Origin: CAYUPI01 sp964446585
Lineage (GTDB): Bacteria; Verrucomicrobiota; Verrucomicrobiia; Limisphaerales; UBA8199
DNA: 26,156 nucleotides
Reading direction: 5' to 3'
Assembly (NCBI GenBank): GCA_964446585.1
Contig: CAYUPI010000071.1
Span: 1-26,156, forward strand
Program-made: the position numbers and the translations under genes
Shown here: positions 1 through 10,362 of the stretch, piece by piece
Layout of the letters: every line of letters starts with the position of its first letter
Position numbering within the stretch: position 1 is the first letter of the stretch
Notes under the pieces: generated by a model
Databases searched by the model: none
What the model was told of the DNA's origin: nothing
What the model saw: the letters and a program-made list of their open reading frames with translations, nothing else

Positions 1-1885
<1,885 letters not shown>

Positions 1886-1890
1886 CTGAT

Positions 1891-1896
1891 TCCTTT
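1891..1896 (-). promoter_or_regulatory. Ribosome binding site of nrdJ
   Basis: The minus strand reads AAAGGA, then five bases, then the ATG at 1885. It is one of the few clear Shine-Dalgarno sites in this window and fixes the nrdJ start. Confidence 0.7.
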
Positions 1897-2027
1897 CAAA
1901 AATAGCTCCCCTACCGGTTGCCGCAACTAACCAACCTCAGCCACAGCGCCCGGTGGGACTACATTACCAATTGCAAATCTTAGGTCCTCCCGAGACATCG
2001 GGACCTCTCCAGGAGGCCCACTCGGAA

Positions 2028-2074
2028 CCCCCATTAGTGGGGATCGCTACATAATTATCCCCTACATATTGGGC
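2028..2074 (-). promoter_or_regulatory. Possible NrdR-box pair over the nrdJ promoter
   Basis: The palindrome at 2059-2074 matches 9 of 10 core positions of the published NrdR box (CwAtATaTwG). A second, weaker palindrome (about 5 of 10) lies at 2028-2043. The centres are 31 bp apart, which is the spacing known for paired NrdR boxes. A minus-strand GATAAT at 2054-2059 could be the -10 element, so NrdR bound here would block transcription. The second box is poor and no nrdR gene is in the window, so this remains a candidate. Confidence 0.35.
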
Positions 2075-2161
2075 ATACAAGAAAATTCGAAAAAAAGTTA
2101 CGCAAACGTTATTCCCTAAGAAAACCTTGCGAATTTCTCCGTGGCGAATTGCTTTTGCTTA

Positions 2162-2199
2162 CTTGTTCACACGACGTGAATAACTCCTGTGTGAACAAG
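2162..2199. repeat. Perfect 11-bp inverted repeat just beyond the der stop
   Basis: CTTGTTCACAC at 2162-2172 is exactly repeated in reverse complement at 2189-2199 with a 16-base loop. It begins 8 bases beyond the der stop codon, where a terminator or mRNA-end hairpin would sit, but no T tract follows on the minus strand. The loop carries TTATTCACG (7 of 9 to a DnaA box). A protein-binding operator is an alternative. Confidence 0.55.
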
Positions 2200-2207
2200 G
2201 CTCAGGA

Positions 2208-3812
2208 TTAATGCTCGGCCAGCTTCTCCATCTTGTGTCGAGCACGTCTTTGGGAGGAGCGGCGGACGGGCTCAATCGTTTTCGGGCGCGGCTTCGGAAC
2301 CAGAACAACCGGACAGCCTTCATAACCGAAGGCGCGCCGCATCTGGTCAGTCAGATACTTCTTGTATGGGTCAGAAAGGAGCTCGGCCCGGTTGACGAAC
2401 AGCAGAAACGTCGGCGGCGCAGGCCGCACCTGAGTGGCGTAATAGAATTTGAGCCGGTGGCCGTGCGAGCTGGCGGGCTGGCGGCGCTCGACCGCATCCT
2501 GCAAGGCACGATTCAGGATAGCCGTGGGAATCTTTTGCTGCAGTTGCGCCGTCACGTAGCGCACGGCCTCGAGCAGACGTTCTAAATTAAATCCGGACCG
2601 GGCAGAAGCAAAAAGTACGGGGGCGTAATCCAGGAAAAACAGACGTTCCTGCACCCATTCACCAAACTCAGCGAGTGTTGTCAGAGGCTGGGGCGCGCGG
2701 CGGTTTGCTTTCTTTTTGCGCCGCTCGATTTCCTCTCGGCGGGCTTTTCGGACGGTCTCCTCCATCACGTCCCATTTGTTCACGACGACGATACACGCCT
2801 TGCGCTCCTCGACAATCTTATCGGCCACTTTCTTGTCCTGCTCAGTGATGCCGTCCTGGGCGTCGAGCACGAGCAGGGCGATGTCACATCGGGCAATGGA
2901 ATCCTCAGTGCGTTTCGCGCTGAAGAATTCGATCGAATCATCCACCCGCCGCGTCTTGCGGAGGCCCGCGGTGTCGATCAACACGTAGGATTGCCGCACG
3001 CCGTCGGTTTCCACTTCGAAGGGCACGTCCACTGCGTCCCGCGTCGTGCCGGGAACAGGCGTGACGACGACGCGGTCGGAGCAGGTCAGCGCATTGATGA
3101 TCGAGGATTTGCCGACATTGGGCCGGCCGACGATGGCGAGCTTGAGTGGTGGAGAGGGGAGAGGGCAGAAGGACGAGGGACGAGGGGCGGTTTCGTGATG
3201 GGTGATGCGGGATGCGTGAGCAACTGAGGTTGGCTGTTCCGATTCTGGCGCGGTTGGCAGAAGTGCGATGGCGGTCTGGACCAGTGCCTCGATGCCTTCG
3301 CCATGGATCGCGCTGACCGGAAATACCTGGCTGAAGCCCAGCGCGGAGAATTCCGCCGCCTGGGTTTCAACGCCGGGGGTATCGACTTTATTGACGGCGA
3401 CCAGGACGGGTTTGCCGCTGCGGCGCAGACGCGCGGCAGCCTCGCGATCGAGCGCCACGATCCCATCCTGCACATTGACCACAAGGATAATGACGTGGGC
3501 GGCTTCGATGGCGAGTTGCACTTGTGCAAGGGCCGCTTGGACGATCACATCATCGGAGCGTTCACCTCTTGCCAGACCAATGCCGCCGGTGTCCACCAGC
3601 GTGAACGGGCGGCCGTGCCATTCGGCTTCGGCGCTGACACGGTCGCGGGTGACGCCAGGCTGATCGTGAACGATCGCAATGCGGCGCCCGACGATGCGAT
3701 TGAAGAGCGCCGATTTGCCGACGTTTGGCCGGCCGACGATGGCAATTAATCCTGGCACGGCTTCAACATGCGCCACGGACTGGTTGCCGGAAAGCAAAAC
3801 TACCCAGGGCAA
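2208..3812 (-). CDS. der: GTPase Der/EngA, ribosome assembly
   Basis: Der is an essential double GTPase that assists maturation of the 50S ribosomal subunit. The first G domain has GRPNVGKS (27-34), DTGG (74-77) and NKVD (141-144). The second has GRPNVGKS (229-236), DTAG (280-283) and NKWD (345-348). The KH-like C-terminal domain follows (about 420-515) with a basic tail. At 534 aa it is longer than usual (about 435-490). Part of this is a Lys/Arg-rich insertion near 355-375 after NKWD, and part is a linker at about 188-223 that is largely encoded by a heptamer array. The ORF opens with TTG at 3812. The family normally begins only a few residues before the first P-loop, so GTG at 3758 (516 aa) is the more likely start. 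Neither has a good ribosome binding site. Confidence 0.96.
   Translation of the reverse strand: MPWVVLLSGNQSVAHVEAVPGLIAIVGRPNVGKSALFNRIVGRRIAIVHDQPGVTRDRVSAEAEWHGRPFTLVDTGGIGLARGERSDDVIVQAALAQVQLAIEAAHVIILVVNVQDGIVALDREAAARLRRSGKPVLVAVNKVDTPGVETQAAEFSALGFSQVFPVSAIHGEGIEALVQTAIALLPTAPESEQPTSVAHASRITHHETAPRPSSFCPLPSPPLKLAIVGRPNVGKSSIINALTCSDRVVVTPVPGTTRDAVDVPFEVETDGVRQSYVLIDTAGLRKTRRVDDSIEFFSAKRTEDSIARCDIALLVLDAQDGITEQDKKVADKIVEERKACIVVVNKWDVMEETVRKARREEIERRKKKANRRAPQPLTTLAEFGEWVQERLFFLDYAPVLFASARSGFNLERLLEAVRYVTAQLQQKIPTAILNRALQDAVERRQPASSHGHRLKFYYATQVRPAPPTFLLFVNRAELLSDPYKKYLTDQMRRAFGYEGCPVVLVPKPRPKTIEPVRRSSQRRARHKMEKLAEH
3151..3220. repeat. Ten-unit degenerate heptamer array inside der
   Basis: Read on the plus strand in unbroken steps of seven, this 70-base stretch gives ggagagg, ggagagg, gcagaag, gacgagg, gacgagg, ggcggtt, tcgtgat, gggtgat, gcgggat, gcgtgag. 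Units resemble their neighbours and drift in sequence along the array. It lies in the Der linker between the two G domains and is translated as a Pro/Ser/His-rich segment. Confidence 0.75.
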
Positions 3813-4003
3813 GCCAGAGCCGATAAGGGTCAGGTCTTCGCTCCTTTAACGCCAGGACCCACGAAACTTGGATTTATGCCTCTCATGGCGGTGCCTTGGC
3901 AAGCAAGCAAGCGCTATCCGCGCCTAGTCTTGCGCGGCTTGGTTGCATTTCTGCTTGTGCATTTTGTGGGGCGCGGTAGGATACGCTGCTGCACGACCGG
4001 TTA
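3813..4003. other. Divergent spacer between der and the kinase gene
   Basis: This 191-bp region must hold the promoters of two divergent genes. I see no strong consensus. The best plus-strand candidate is TTGTGC, 16 bases, TAGGAT shortly before the kinase start, which is weak. Confidence 0.4.
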
Positions 4004-5308
4004 GTGGATGCGTATTCCGTTGATGAAGAAGCTATGGTAATGACGATGTCTGCAGCGGAGGCCGTGGAAGGAGTATCGCCGGCCCGGCGCCGCCCCACGC
4101 TTTTGGTGGTAGATGATGAAGAAGGGCCACGTCAATCGCTTCGCGTCATTTTTAAGGACGATTACGAGATCCTGATGGCCAATGATGGCCCTTCGGCGAT
4201 TGAGTTAGCCCAAAAGAATGCGATCGACGTGGCGGTGCTGGACATCCGGATGGCCGGCATGTCCGGCATCGAAGTCCTTGAACGACTGAAATACGTCGAT
4301 CCCGGCATCGAAGTCGTGATGATGACGGCCTTCGAAACGACTGACACGATGCGCCAGGCCCTGAGATTGCGCGCTTGCGATTACGTCAACAAACCGTTCG
4401 ACCTGGCGACAATGCGCTCGGCCATTGCCAACGCGATGCAACGGCGGAGCCTGGACAGTGAAATCCATAACAACGCCGAACAGCTTGAAGAACTCCTTGC
4501 CGAATTGCAGAACCATAAGATCGCGATGCAAATGTCGGAAAAGCGAGGCGATATTTACGCCAGCATTATTCACGACATCAACGGGCCGCTGACCGTCATT
4601 TCCGGTTTCATTCAATTGCTCAACCAGCGCATCGGCAACGCGACCCGCCTCGATTTCGAGGATCTTGAATTCGTCAAAGATCGCCTCAAGACTATTACGC
4701 GCCAGGTCACCAACTGCATTTCGATTTCGCGCCGCTATTTGAGTTATTTGGGCCGGCACTCCGAGGACGCTCCGGGCGCAGGCGTCAATGAACTTTTGAC
4801 CGACCTCAACCACCTGGTGAAGGTCCACCACAGCCTGAACAATCATCAGTTCACGATCCAGCTACTGGCCGAAAACGTTGCGGCACGCATGAACGGCACG
4901 GATCTCATCCAGGTCCTGCTGAATCTCGCTGTCAATGGGTTGCAGTGCACGGCGCAACCGCACAGCGTGACCATTGCCGCCGACATCTTGGAGCAGCCTC
5001 TCGACCTGGCCGGCTTTAAAGACGGCCCCCAGGAGCGGTTGCTCAATGTCGAGAGCTTCGACAATACGCCGCCGTTGGTGGTGTTTACCGTGGGCGACAC
5101 GGGACCGGGCATTCCGCCCGAAACTTTGCCCAAGATCTTTCAGCCGTATTTCACGACGAAAGGCCCGCGGCATGGGACTGGCTTGGGCTTGAACATCGTT
5201 CAGCGGTTAATTAATTCCGCCCACGGCGCATTGCACGTCCGCACCGAGGTCGGCAAAGGCACGACTTTCACGATCTATCTGCGCGCTTGTCCGCTCGCAA
5301 CGTCATAA
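4004..5308 (+). CDS. Response regulator receiver-histidine kinase hybrid, soluble
   Basis: A cytoplasmic signalling protein with an N-terminal receiver domain and a C-terminal kinase. The receiver (about 32-148) has the acidic pair D37-D38, phospho-acceptor D80, T108 and K130. A coiled-coil-like stretch (about 150-180) leads to the dimerization domain with H190 in HDINGPL. The ATPase domain has an N-box (LNLAVNG, about 306-312), DTGPG (365-369), PYFTTK (381-386) and GTGLGL (391-396). All catalytic residues appear intact. There is no membrane segment or separate sensor domain, so its input is presumably phosphotransfer from another kinase. GTG at 4004 opens the ORF, but ATG at 4034 follows purine-rich GAAGAAG and may be the true start (424 aa). 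No partner kinase or output regulator is adjacent. Its stop lies 2 bp from the convergent PQQ-propeller gene. Confidence 0.93.
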   Translation: MDAYSVDEEAMVMTMSAAEAVEGVSPARRRPTLLVVDDEEGPRQSLRVIFKDDYEILMANDGPSAIELAQKNAIDVAVLDIRMAGMSGIEVLERLKYVDPGIEVVMMTAFETTDTMRQALRLRACDYVNKPFDLATMRSAIANAMQRRSLDSEIHNNAEQLEELLAELQNHKIAMQMSEKRGDIYASIIHDINGPLTVISGFIQLLNQRIGNATRLDFEDLEFVKDRLKTITRQVTNCISISRRYLSYLGRHSEDAPGAGVNELLTDLNHLVKVHHSLNNHQFTIQLLAENVAARMNGTDLIQVLLNLAVNGLQCTAQPHSVTIAADILEQPLDLAGFKDGPQERLLNVESFDNTPPLVVFTVGDTGPGIPPETLPKIFQPYFTTKGPRHGTGLGLNIVQRLINSAHGALHVRTEVGKGTTFTIYLRACPLATS

Positions 5309-5310
5309 GG

Positions 5311-6615
5311 CTATTCGATTCGATACAGGTGTGTTCGGGTCCTGAGGATCAGTGCCCGGCCCGACACCGCCGGTGAGGCCATGAAACCGCCCTCAAGCTG
5401 GTTTTCGGCCAGCTTCCTAAATTCTCGCTCCGCGGCGATCACTGTGGTCTTGCCTTCCTCGCTGAAGAAATAAATGCGGCCGGCGGCCGCGAGTGGTGAC
5501 GCGGAATAATTCCCGCCGATGCGCTCGTTCCAGAACGTCTCGCCCGTCTTCGCATCCCAGCACGTCGCCACTCCATTGTCATCAATTCCGAACAACAAAT
5601 CATTCACCAACAGGAAGGAAGGTTTTTTGGGCACATTGCGTTTTGATCTCCACACCACCTGCAATTGCGTCGGCGTCGCCTGGGCTGCATCCGCATCCAG
5701 CGTCTCGCCCGGTTTGCCGGGCCGAATGGCCAGCAACTGGCCGCGGCCCTGGCCCGAGTTCAGGAATACCAGGCCATTGCCCACCACGGGCCGCGCGCTG
5801 CCCGAAAAGCCGCCGCGTTCTTCGACGCGCCAGATTTCGGAGCCTGTGGCCGGGTCGTAGGCGTAGAGCGCTTTGGATCCCTGGCTCAGGAGTGCTGTCC
5901 GGCCGTCCAGCGAAGCGATCTGGCAGGTGCCGTAGGCCTTCCGGTAGTCGCCGCCAGCCAAGGGCTGGCCATCAGGTTGCAAGTCCTGGAAATCAATCGT
6001 TCGGTTCGCCTGCCAATGTGTTTTTCCCTTTTTCTTGTCGAACGCGACCACGTACTGACGGTCGATTCCATCAAAGTTGAGGAACAAAGCATCGCCGTGC
6101 AGTATGGGAGAGGATCCTGCCCCGCGATAATGATCGCACGGCAGATCGTGCCGGCTCCAGAGCACTTTGCCGCTCTCGGTGTCCAGGCAGGCCGTACCTG
6201 GAGAGCCGAACGTCACGTAGAGCCGCCCAGCCTCGATGGCCGGGGTCGGTGAAGCGTAGCTGTTAAAATCATGCTTTTTCTGGGGTTGCTCGACGTCGAA
6301 GAGCTTCAGGTCTCGAACGATCTTGCCGCTGTCGCGCTCCACGCAAACCGCGAACAGTTCCCGCCCATCCTCGGTGGCTGTCGTTAGCCACACCTGCTGT
6401 CCCCATATTACCGGTGACGACCATGCCCGGCCGTGGATGAGAACTTTCCAGCGGATGTTGTCGCCGGGTGATTCATTCCAGCGCAGCGGCAGACTGGTCG
6501 CGGTGGAAGTGCCATCCCCGCGCGGGCCGCGAAATTGCGGCCAATTCGTCTCCTCGGCTGAAATCCGACAAAAGCTCGCCAGCAGCAACAAAACCGGCCA
6601 CCACAGTCTGGCCAT
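5311..6615 (-). CDS. Secreted PQQ-like beta-propeller repeat protein
   Basis: 434 aa with a signal peptide (hydrophobic 7-15, likely cleavage after ISA at 20). The mature part starts with WPQFRGPRGDG, typical of the PQQ/BamB-like propeller proteins abundant in Planctomycetes and Verrucomicrobia. Blade motifs recur, for example SSPVIWGQQVWL (66-77), SGKIV near 95, SPTPAIEAGRLYV near 120, SGKVLWSR near 150, and GETFWNERIGGNYSASPLAAAGRIYFF near the C-terminus, followed by a final blade with ASPAVSGRALILR. I see no enzyme catalytic signature, so it may be a binding or scaffold propeller rather than a dehydrogenase. It follows the aminotransferase gene by 16 bp, so it is probably in the same transcript, although a metabolic link is not obvious. 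ASFC near residue 16 is not a valid lipobox. Confidence 0.9.
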   Translation of the reverse strand: MARLWWPVLLLLASFCRISAEETNWPQFRGPRGDGTSTATSLPLRWNESPGDNIRWKVLIHGRAWSSPVIWGQQVWLTTATEDGRELFAVCVERDSGKIVRDLKLFDVEQPQKKHDFNSYASPTPAIEAGRLYVTFGSPGTACLDTESGKVLWSRHDLPCDHYRGAGSSPILHGDALFLNFDGIDRQYVVAFDKKKGKTHWQANRTIDFQDLQPDGQPLAGGDYRKAYGTCQIASLDGRTALLSQGSKALYAYDPATGSEIWRVEERGGFSGSARPVVGNGLVFLNSGQGRGQLLAIRPGKPGETLDADAAQATPTQLQVVWRSKRNVPKKPSFLLVNDLLFGIDDNGVATCWDAKTGETFWNERIGGNYSASPLAAAGRIYFFSEEGKTTVIAAEREFRKLAENQLEGGFMASPAVSGRALILRTRTHLYRIE

Positions 6616-6631
6616 GGGGTGCGCTCGATTC

Positions 6632-8017
<1,386 letters not shown>

Positions 8018-8022
8018 AGGAG

Positions 8023-8108
8023 GTTAAATCGTTAAATCGTCAAATCGTTGAATCGGAACCGTTGAATAGTGTAAGCGTTGAGTCGTTGAAACGTTGAATC
8101 GTCGGAAG
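8023..8108. repeat. Octamer array (GTTGAATC type) between permease and aminotransferase genes
   Basis: On the plus strand there are ten octamers plus one 6-base interruption: gttaaatc twice, gtcaaatc, gttgaatc, ggaacc, gttgaata, gtgtaagc, gttgagtc, gttgaaac, gttgaatc, gtcggaag. It fills most of the 104-bp gap between the two genes. Units are adjacent without spacers, so it is not a CRISPR array. Confidence 0.85.
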
Positions 8109-8121
8109 AGGTGATATGCAG

Positions 8122-9705
8122 CTATTTCAGCGCGGCTTGGGGTTGGTCCAGCGCCATCGCCGGCGGGGCCAGAGCGGTGAGTTTCCGCCCGGCCAAATAA
8201 ACGACAAAGGCAATTCCGAAACCGACGAACCAAGAGAACTTGTAAAGCCCAACCACGAAGGGAGCAAAAGTCGAGGCACTCAGCAATTTCACTTCGACCA
8301 GGAAGCCCGGCAGGCTCGGCAGAATGCCTAAGATCAGCGCGAGCAAGGCGACTACGCTGAAGCCGTTGGTGAACAGGTACTCGCCTTGTTCCTGGTACAG
8401 CGCCGGCAGATTGAGCCGCCGCCGGCGATAGACGAAATAATCGGCGATAAGAATGCCGCCGATCGGACCGAGCAGGGCGCTGTAAGCGACGAGCCAAATG
8501 AAAATATAACCGTTCGGATCGGCCACCAGTTTCCAGGGCATCATCAGCACACCGATCACTCCAGTAATCAATCCGCCCAGGCGAAAGGAGATATGACGCG
8601 GCGCCAGATGGGCCAGGTCATTCGCCGGACTGACGACGTTGGCGGCGATATTGGTGGCCAACGTGGCCAAACACAAAGCCAGCATGGCGACCACCAACAC
8701 AATCGGGTTCCGGAAGCGCGTAAGCACGTCCACCGGGTCCCAAATGGTCTGTCCAAAAATTATTGTGGTCGCTGATGTTACGGCCACGCCGATGAAGGAA
8801 TAGAGAGCCATCGTCAGCGGCAGCCCGAGCGCCTGTCCGACCGCCTGGTCGCGCTGCGTAACCGCGTAGCGCGAGAAATCGGGAATGTTCAGCGAAAGCG
8901 TCGCCCAAAAGCCGATCATGCCCGTCAGCGCCGGGAAAAAGTAGAGCCAGAACTGGCCGCTTCGAGGCTGCCCCGGGCCAAACGCCGAAGGCTGGGAGAG
9001 AATGGGACCGAATCCACCGGCCTTGCGATAGGCCCAAAAGAGCAGCAGCAAACCCAGCGCGATGAGCAGCGGCGCTTTGATGTTGAGCAGCCAGCGGATG
9101 CAATTGATTCCCTTATACACCACCAACATGTTGATTCCCCAGAAAAACAGGAAGCAGACAAATTGCGCGAGCGTAATCCCGAACGGATTGGAGGCCACGG
9201 ACACCAGTGAAGGAACGAACACTGCGAGAATCCTGTAGATGGCATTGCCGCCGATCCAGGTTTGAATACCGAACCAGCCGCAGGCTACCAGTGCACGAAG
9301 CAGCGCCGGCACGTTGGCACCGATCGTCCCGAAGGAGGCTCGGCAATAGACCGGGAACGGAATGCCATAGAGGGTCCCGGCATGGGCGTTGAGCACCATC
9401 GGGATGAGAACGATCAGATTGCCGAGGAAGATGGTCAGGATGGCCTGCCACCAATTCATGCCGCCGCCGATGAGCGAAGAGGCGATCATATACGTCGGGA
9501 TGCAGGCGGACATGGAAATCCAAAGCGCGGCAAAGCTGCCCACGCGCCAGCGGCGCTGGCTGGACGGCACCGGGGCGAGGTCGGCATTGAACAGCTTGCT
9601 GGATTGAAGCTCAGCCAGTTGCTCCGCCGTCAATTCGCTTTGGCTAGTGTTCACGCGACAATTCGTACACCCGAAGGGCGGGGGACGTTCTCTCTTATCC
9701 GACAA
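8122..9705 (-). CDS. NCS1 family nucleobase/hydantoin/allantoin-type permease
   Basis: An inner-membrane, cation-coupled symporter of the Mhp1/PucI/CodB family with about twelve hydrophobic segments. Family marks: LFNADLAPV (38-46) before TM1, GWFGIQTW (substrate-site Trp and Gln region of Mhp1), LNIPDFSRY in the cytoplasmic loop between TM6 and TM7, and NIAANVVSPAND around TM8. The substrate (uracil, hydantoin, allantoin or cytosine) cannot be read from sequence. The aminotransferase downstream favours a pyrimidine-type compound. The ORF opens with TTG at 9705. GTG at 9654 (510 aa) gives the usual short N-terminal tail and is equally or more likely, because the first 17 residues (PPPFGCTNCR) look unlike the family. 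A 104-bp gap with an octamer array separates it from the aminotransferase gene. Confidence 0.93.
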   Translation of the reverse strand: MSDKRERPPPFGCTNCRVNTSQSELTAEQLAELQSSKLFNADLAPVPSSQRRWRVGSFAALWISMSACIPTYMIASSLIGGGMNWWQAILTIFLGNLIVLIPMVLNAHAGTLYGIPFPVYCRASFGTIGANVPALLRALVACGWFGIQTWIGGNAIYRILAVFVPSLVSVASNPFGITLAQFVCFLFFWGINMLVVYKGINCIRWLLNIKAPLLIALGLLLLFWAYRKAGGFGPILSQPSAFGPGQPRSGQFWLYFFPALTGMIGFWATLSLNIPDFSRYAVTQRDQAVGQALGLPLTMALYSFIGVAVTSATTIIFGQTIWDPVDVLTRFRNPIVLVVAMLALCLATLATNIAANVVSPANDLAHLAPRHISFRLGGLITGVIGVLMMPWKLVADPNGYIFIWLVAYSALLGPIGGILIADYFVYRRRRLNLPALYQEQGEYLFTNGFSVVALLALILGILPSLPGFLVEVKLLSASTFAPFVVGLYKFSWFVGFGIAFVVYLAGRKLTALAPPAMALDQPQAALK

Positions 9706-9804
9706 AGTGCGACCGAAAGCAAGTCTTCGGGAGGGCTGGAAGTGCGTGTGGAGGTGGGGCTACAAGACAGCGAGACGAAGGCCAAAGGCAGAAAAAGAGT
9801 TGAA

Positions 9805-9834
9805 CCACTAATCGACACTAATGGACACTAAACG
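9805..9834. repeat. Three-unit decamer repeat (ACACTAATGG type)
   Basis: Three adjacent ten-base units, ccactaatcg, acactaatgg and acactaaacg, lie in the 240-bp spacer 9706-9945 upstream of the permease gene. Nothing else in that spacer was recognised. Confidence 0.7.
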
Positions 9835-9945
9835 GGAAGGGAGCCAAAGAAGAAATTTGAAAGTCAGAAATCGCAGTTCTGGAGGCTAATATGGGAGGGA
9901 CTCTGGCCTATCCTTTTCCTCGAGCCGGACGGTTGGCCATGGCGC

Positions 9946-10206
9946 TCACTGCTGCCTAGCCGGCGGGGCGATTGGCGCTGATACGAAGTTGACGTTCCGG
10001 GCAGGTTTCAAATCTTGACGCGATCTCAGAAGGGCATCCCCGCGCCCAACAGGCACCACTTTCCCGCCAATCACCGCGCTAAAATTCCAATCAAGTGCAT
10101 CTCTACTGCCGCGGTGATAGCCAGCCAGATAAGCAGACCACACGCTAATAATTACCAGGAGTGTGGTAAGCGCGCGAAGAATCGTTTTTATTGTTTTGCC
10201 GTTCAT
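9946..10206 (-). CDS. Small hypothetical protein with one N-terminal membrane segment
   Basis: 86 aa, family not recognised. Residues 11-30 (RALTTLLVIISVWSAYLAGY) form a hydrophobic segment after a Lys-containing N-terminus, then HRGSRDALDWN and a polar, Pro/Ala-rich tail. This suggests a membrane-anchored small protein with an exported or periplasmic tail. The ATG at 10206 is preceded by AAGG at a workable distance, which supports translation. It stands alone: a 156-bp spacer separates it from the DUF4139 gene, and the repeat-bearing 240-bp spacer separates it from the permease gene. A non-coding ORF remains possible. Confidence 0.5.
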   Translation of the reverse strand: MNGKTIKTILRALTTLLVIISVWSAYLAGYHRGSRDALDWNFSAVIGGKVVPVGRGDALLRSRQDLKPARNVNFVSAPIAPPARQQ

Positions 10207-10262
10207 ACCTTATTGACATCACACGGAGACTTTTGTGCGAACTTGGCCAATTGTGGTTAAGC

Positions 10263-10329
10263 GACGGCTGGCTCGTTGATCACCGGCTCAAGAGCTCTAG
10301 ACCTTCTCGTCTGAGCCTTAGACAGCCGT
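10263..10329. repeat. 7-bp inverted repeat in the spacer downstream of the DUF4139 gene
   Basis: ACGGCTG at 10263-10269 and CAGCCGT at 10323-10329 are complementary across 53 bases. It sits after the stop of the DUF4139 gene but has no T tract, so a terminator role is weak. Confidence 0.25.
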
Positions 10330-10362
10330 TTGTCCAACGGCCTCAGCATTAATCAAGTAAAG

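Larger units (their letters stand above)
1886..2207. other. 322 bp gap between der and nrdJ: 5' region of nrdJ with several hairpins
   Basis: No gene is seen here. The minus strand forms the nrdJ leader. It holds a hairpin with arms at 1982-1987 and 2001-2006 (inner pairs 1991-1993 with 1998-2000, three-base bulge, four-base loop), a C/G palindrome at 2028-2042, and a second palindrome at 2059-2074. The GGGGAT at 2039-2044 can pair either with 2057-2062 or with 2027-2032, so two hairpins would exclude each other. Next to the der stop is a perfect 11-bp inverted repeat at 2162-2199. I looked for a cobalamin-riboswitch B12 box and did not find one. Confidence 0.6.

Noticed and set aside
1886..2110. 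Cobalamin riboswitch before the B12-dependent reductase gene
   Set aside because: An attractive idea from context, but no B12 box (GCCACTG-like) or the expected core was found in the leader.
2162..2199. Intrinsic terminator of der
   Set aside because: The stem is good, but no T tract follows on the minus strand.
6555..6615. Lipoprotein signal in the PQQ-propeller protein
   Set aside because: The cysteine at 16 has Phe at -1, which does not fit a lipobox. A signal peptidase I site at 20 fits better.
8023..8108. CRISPR array
   Set aside because: Units are 8 bases, degenerate and adjacent without spacers, and there are no cas genes.
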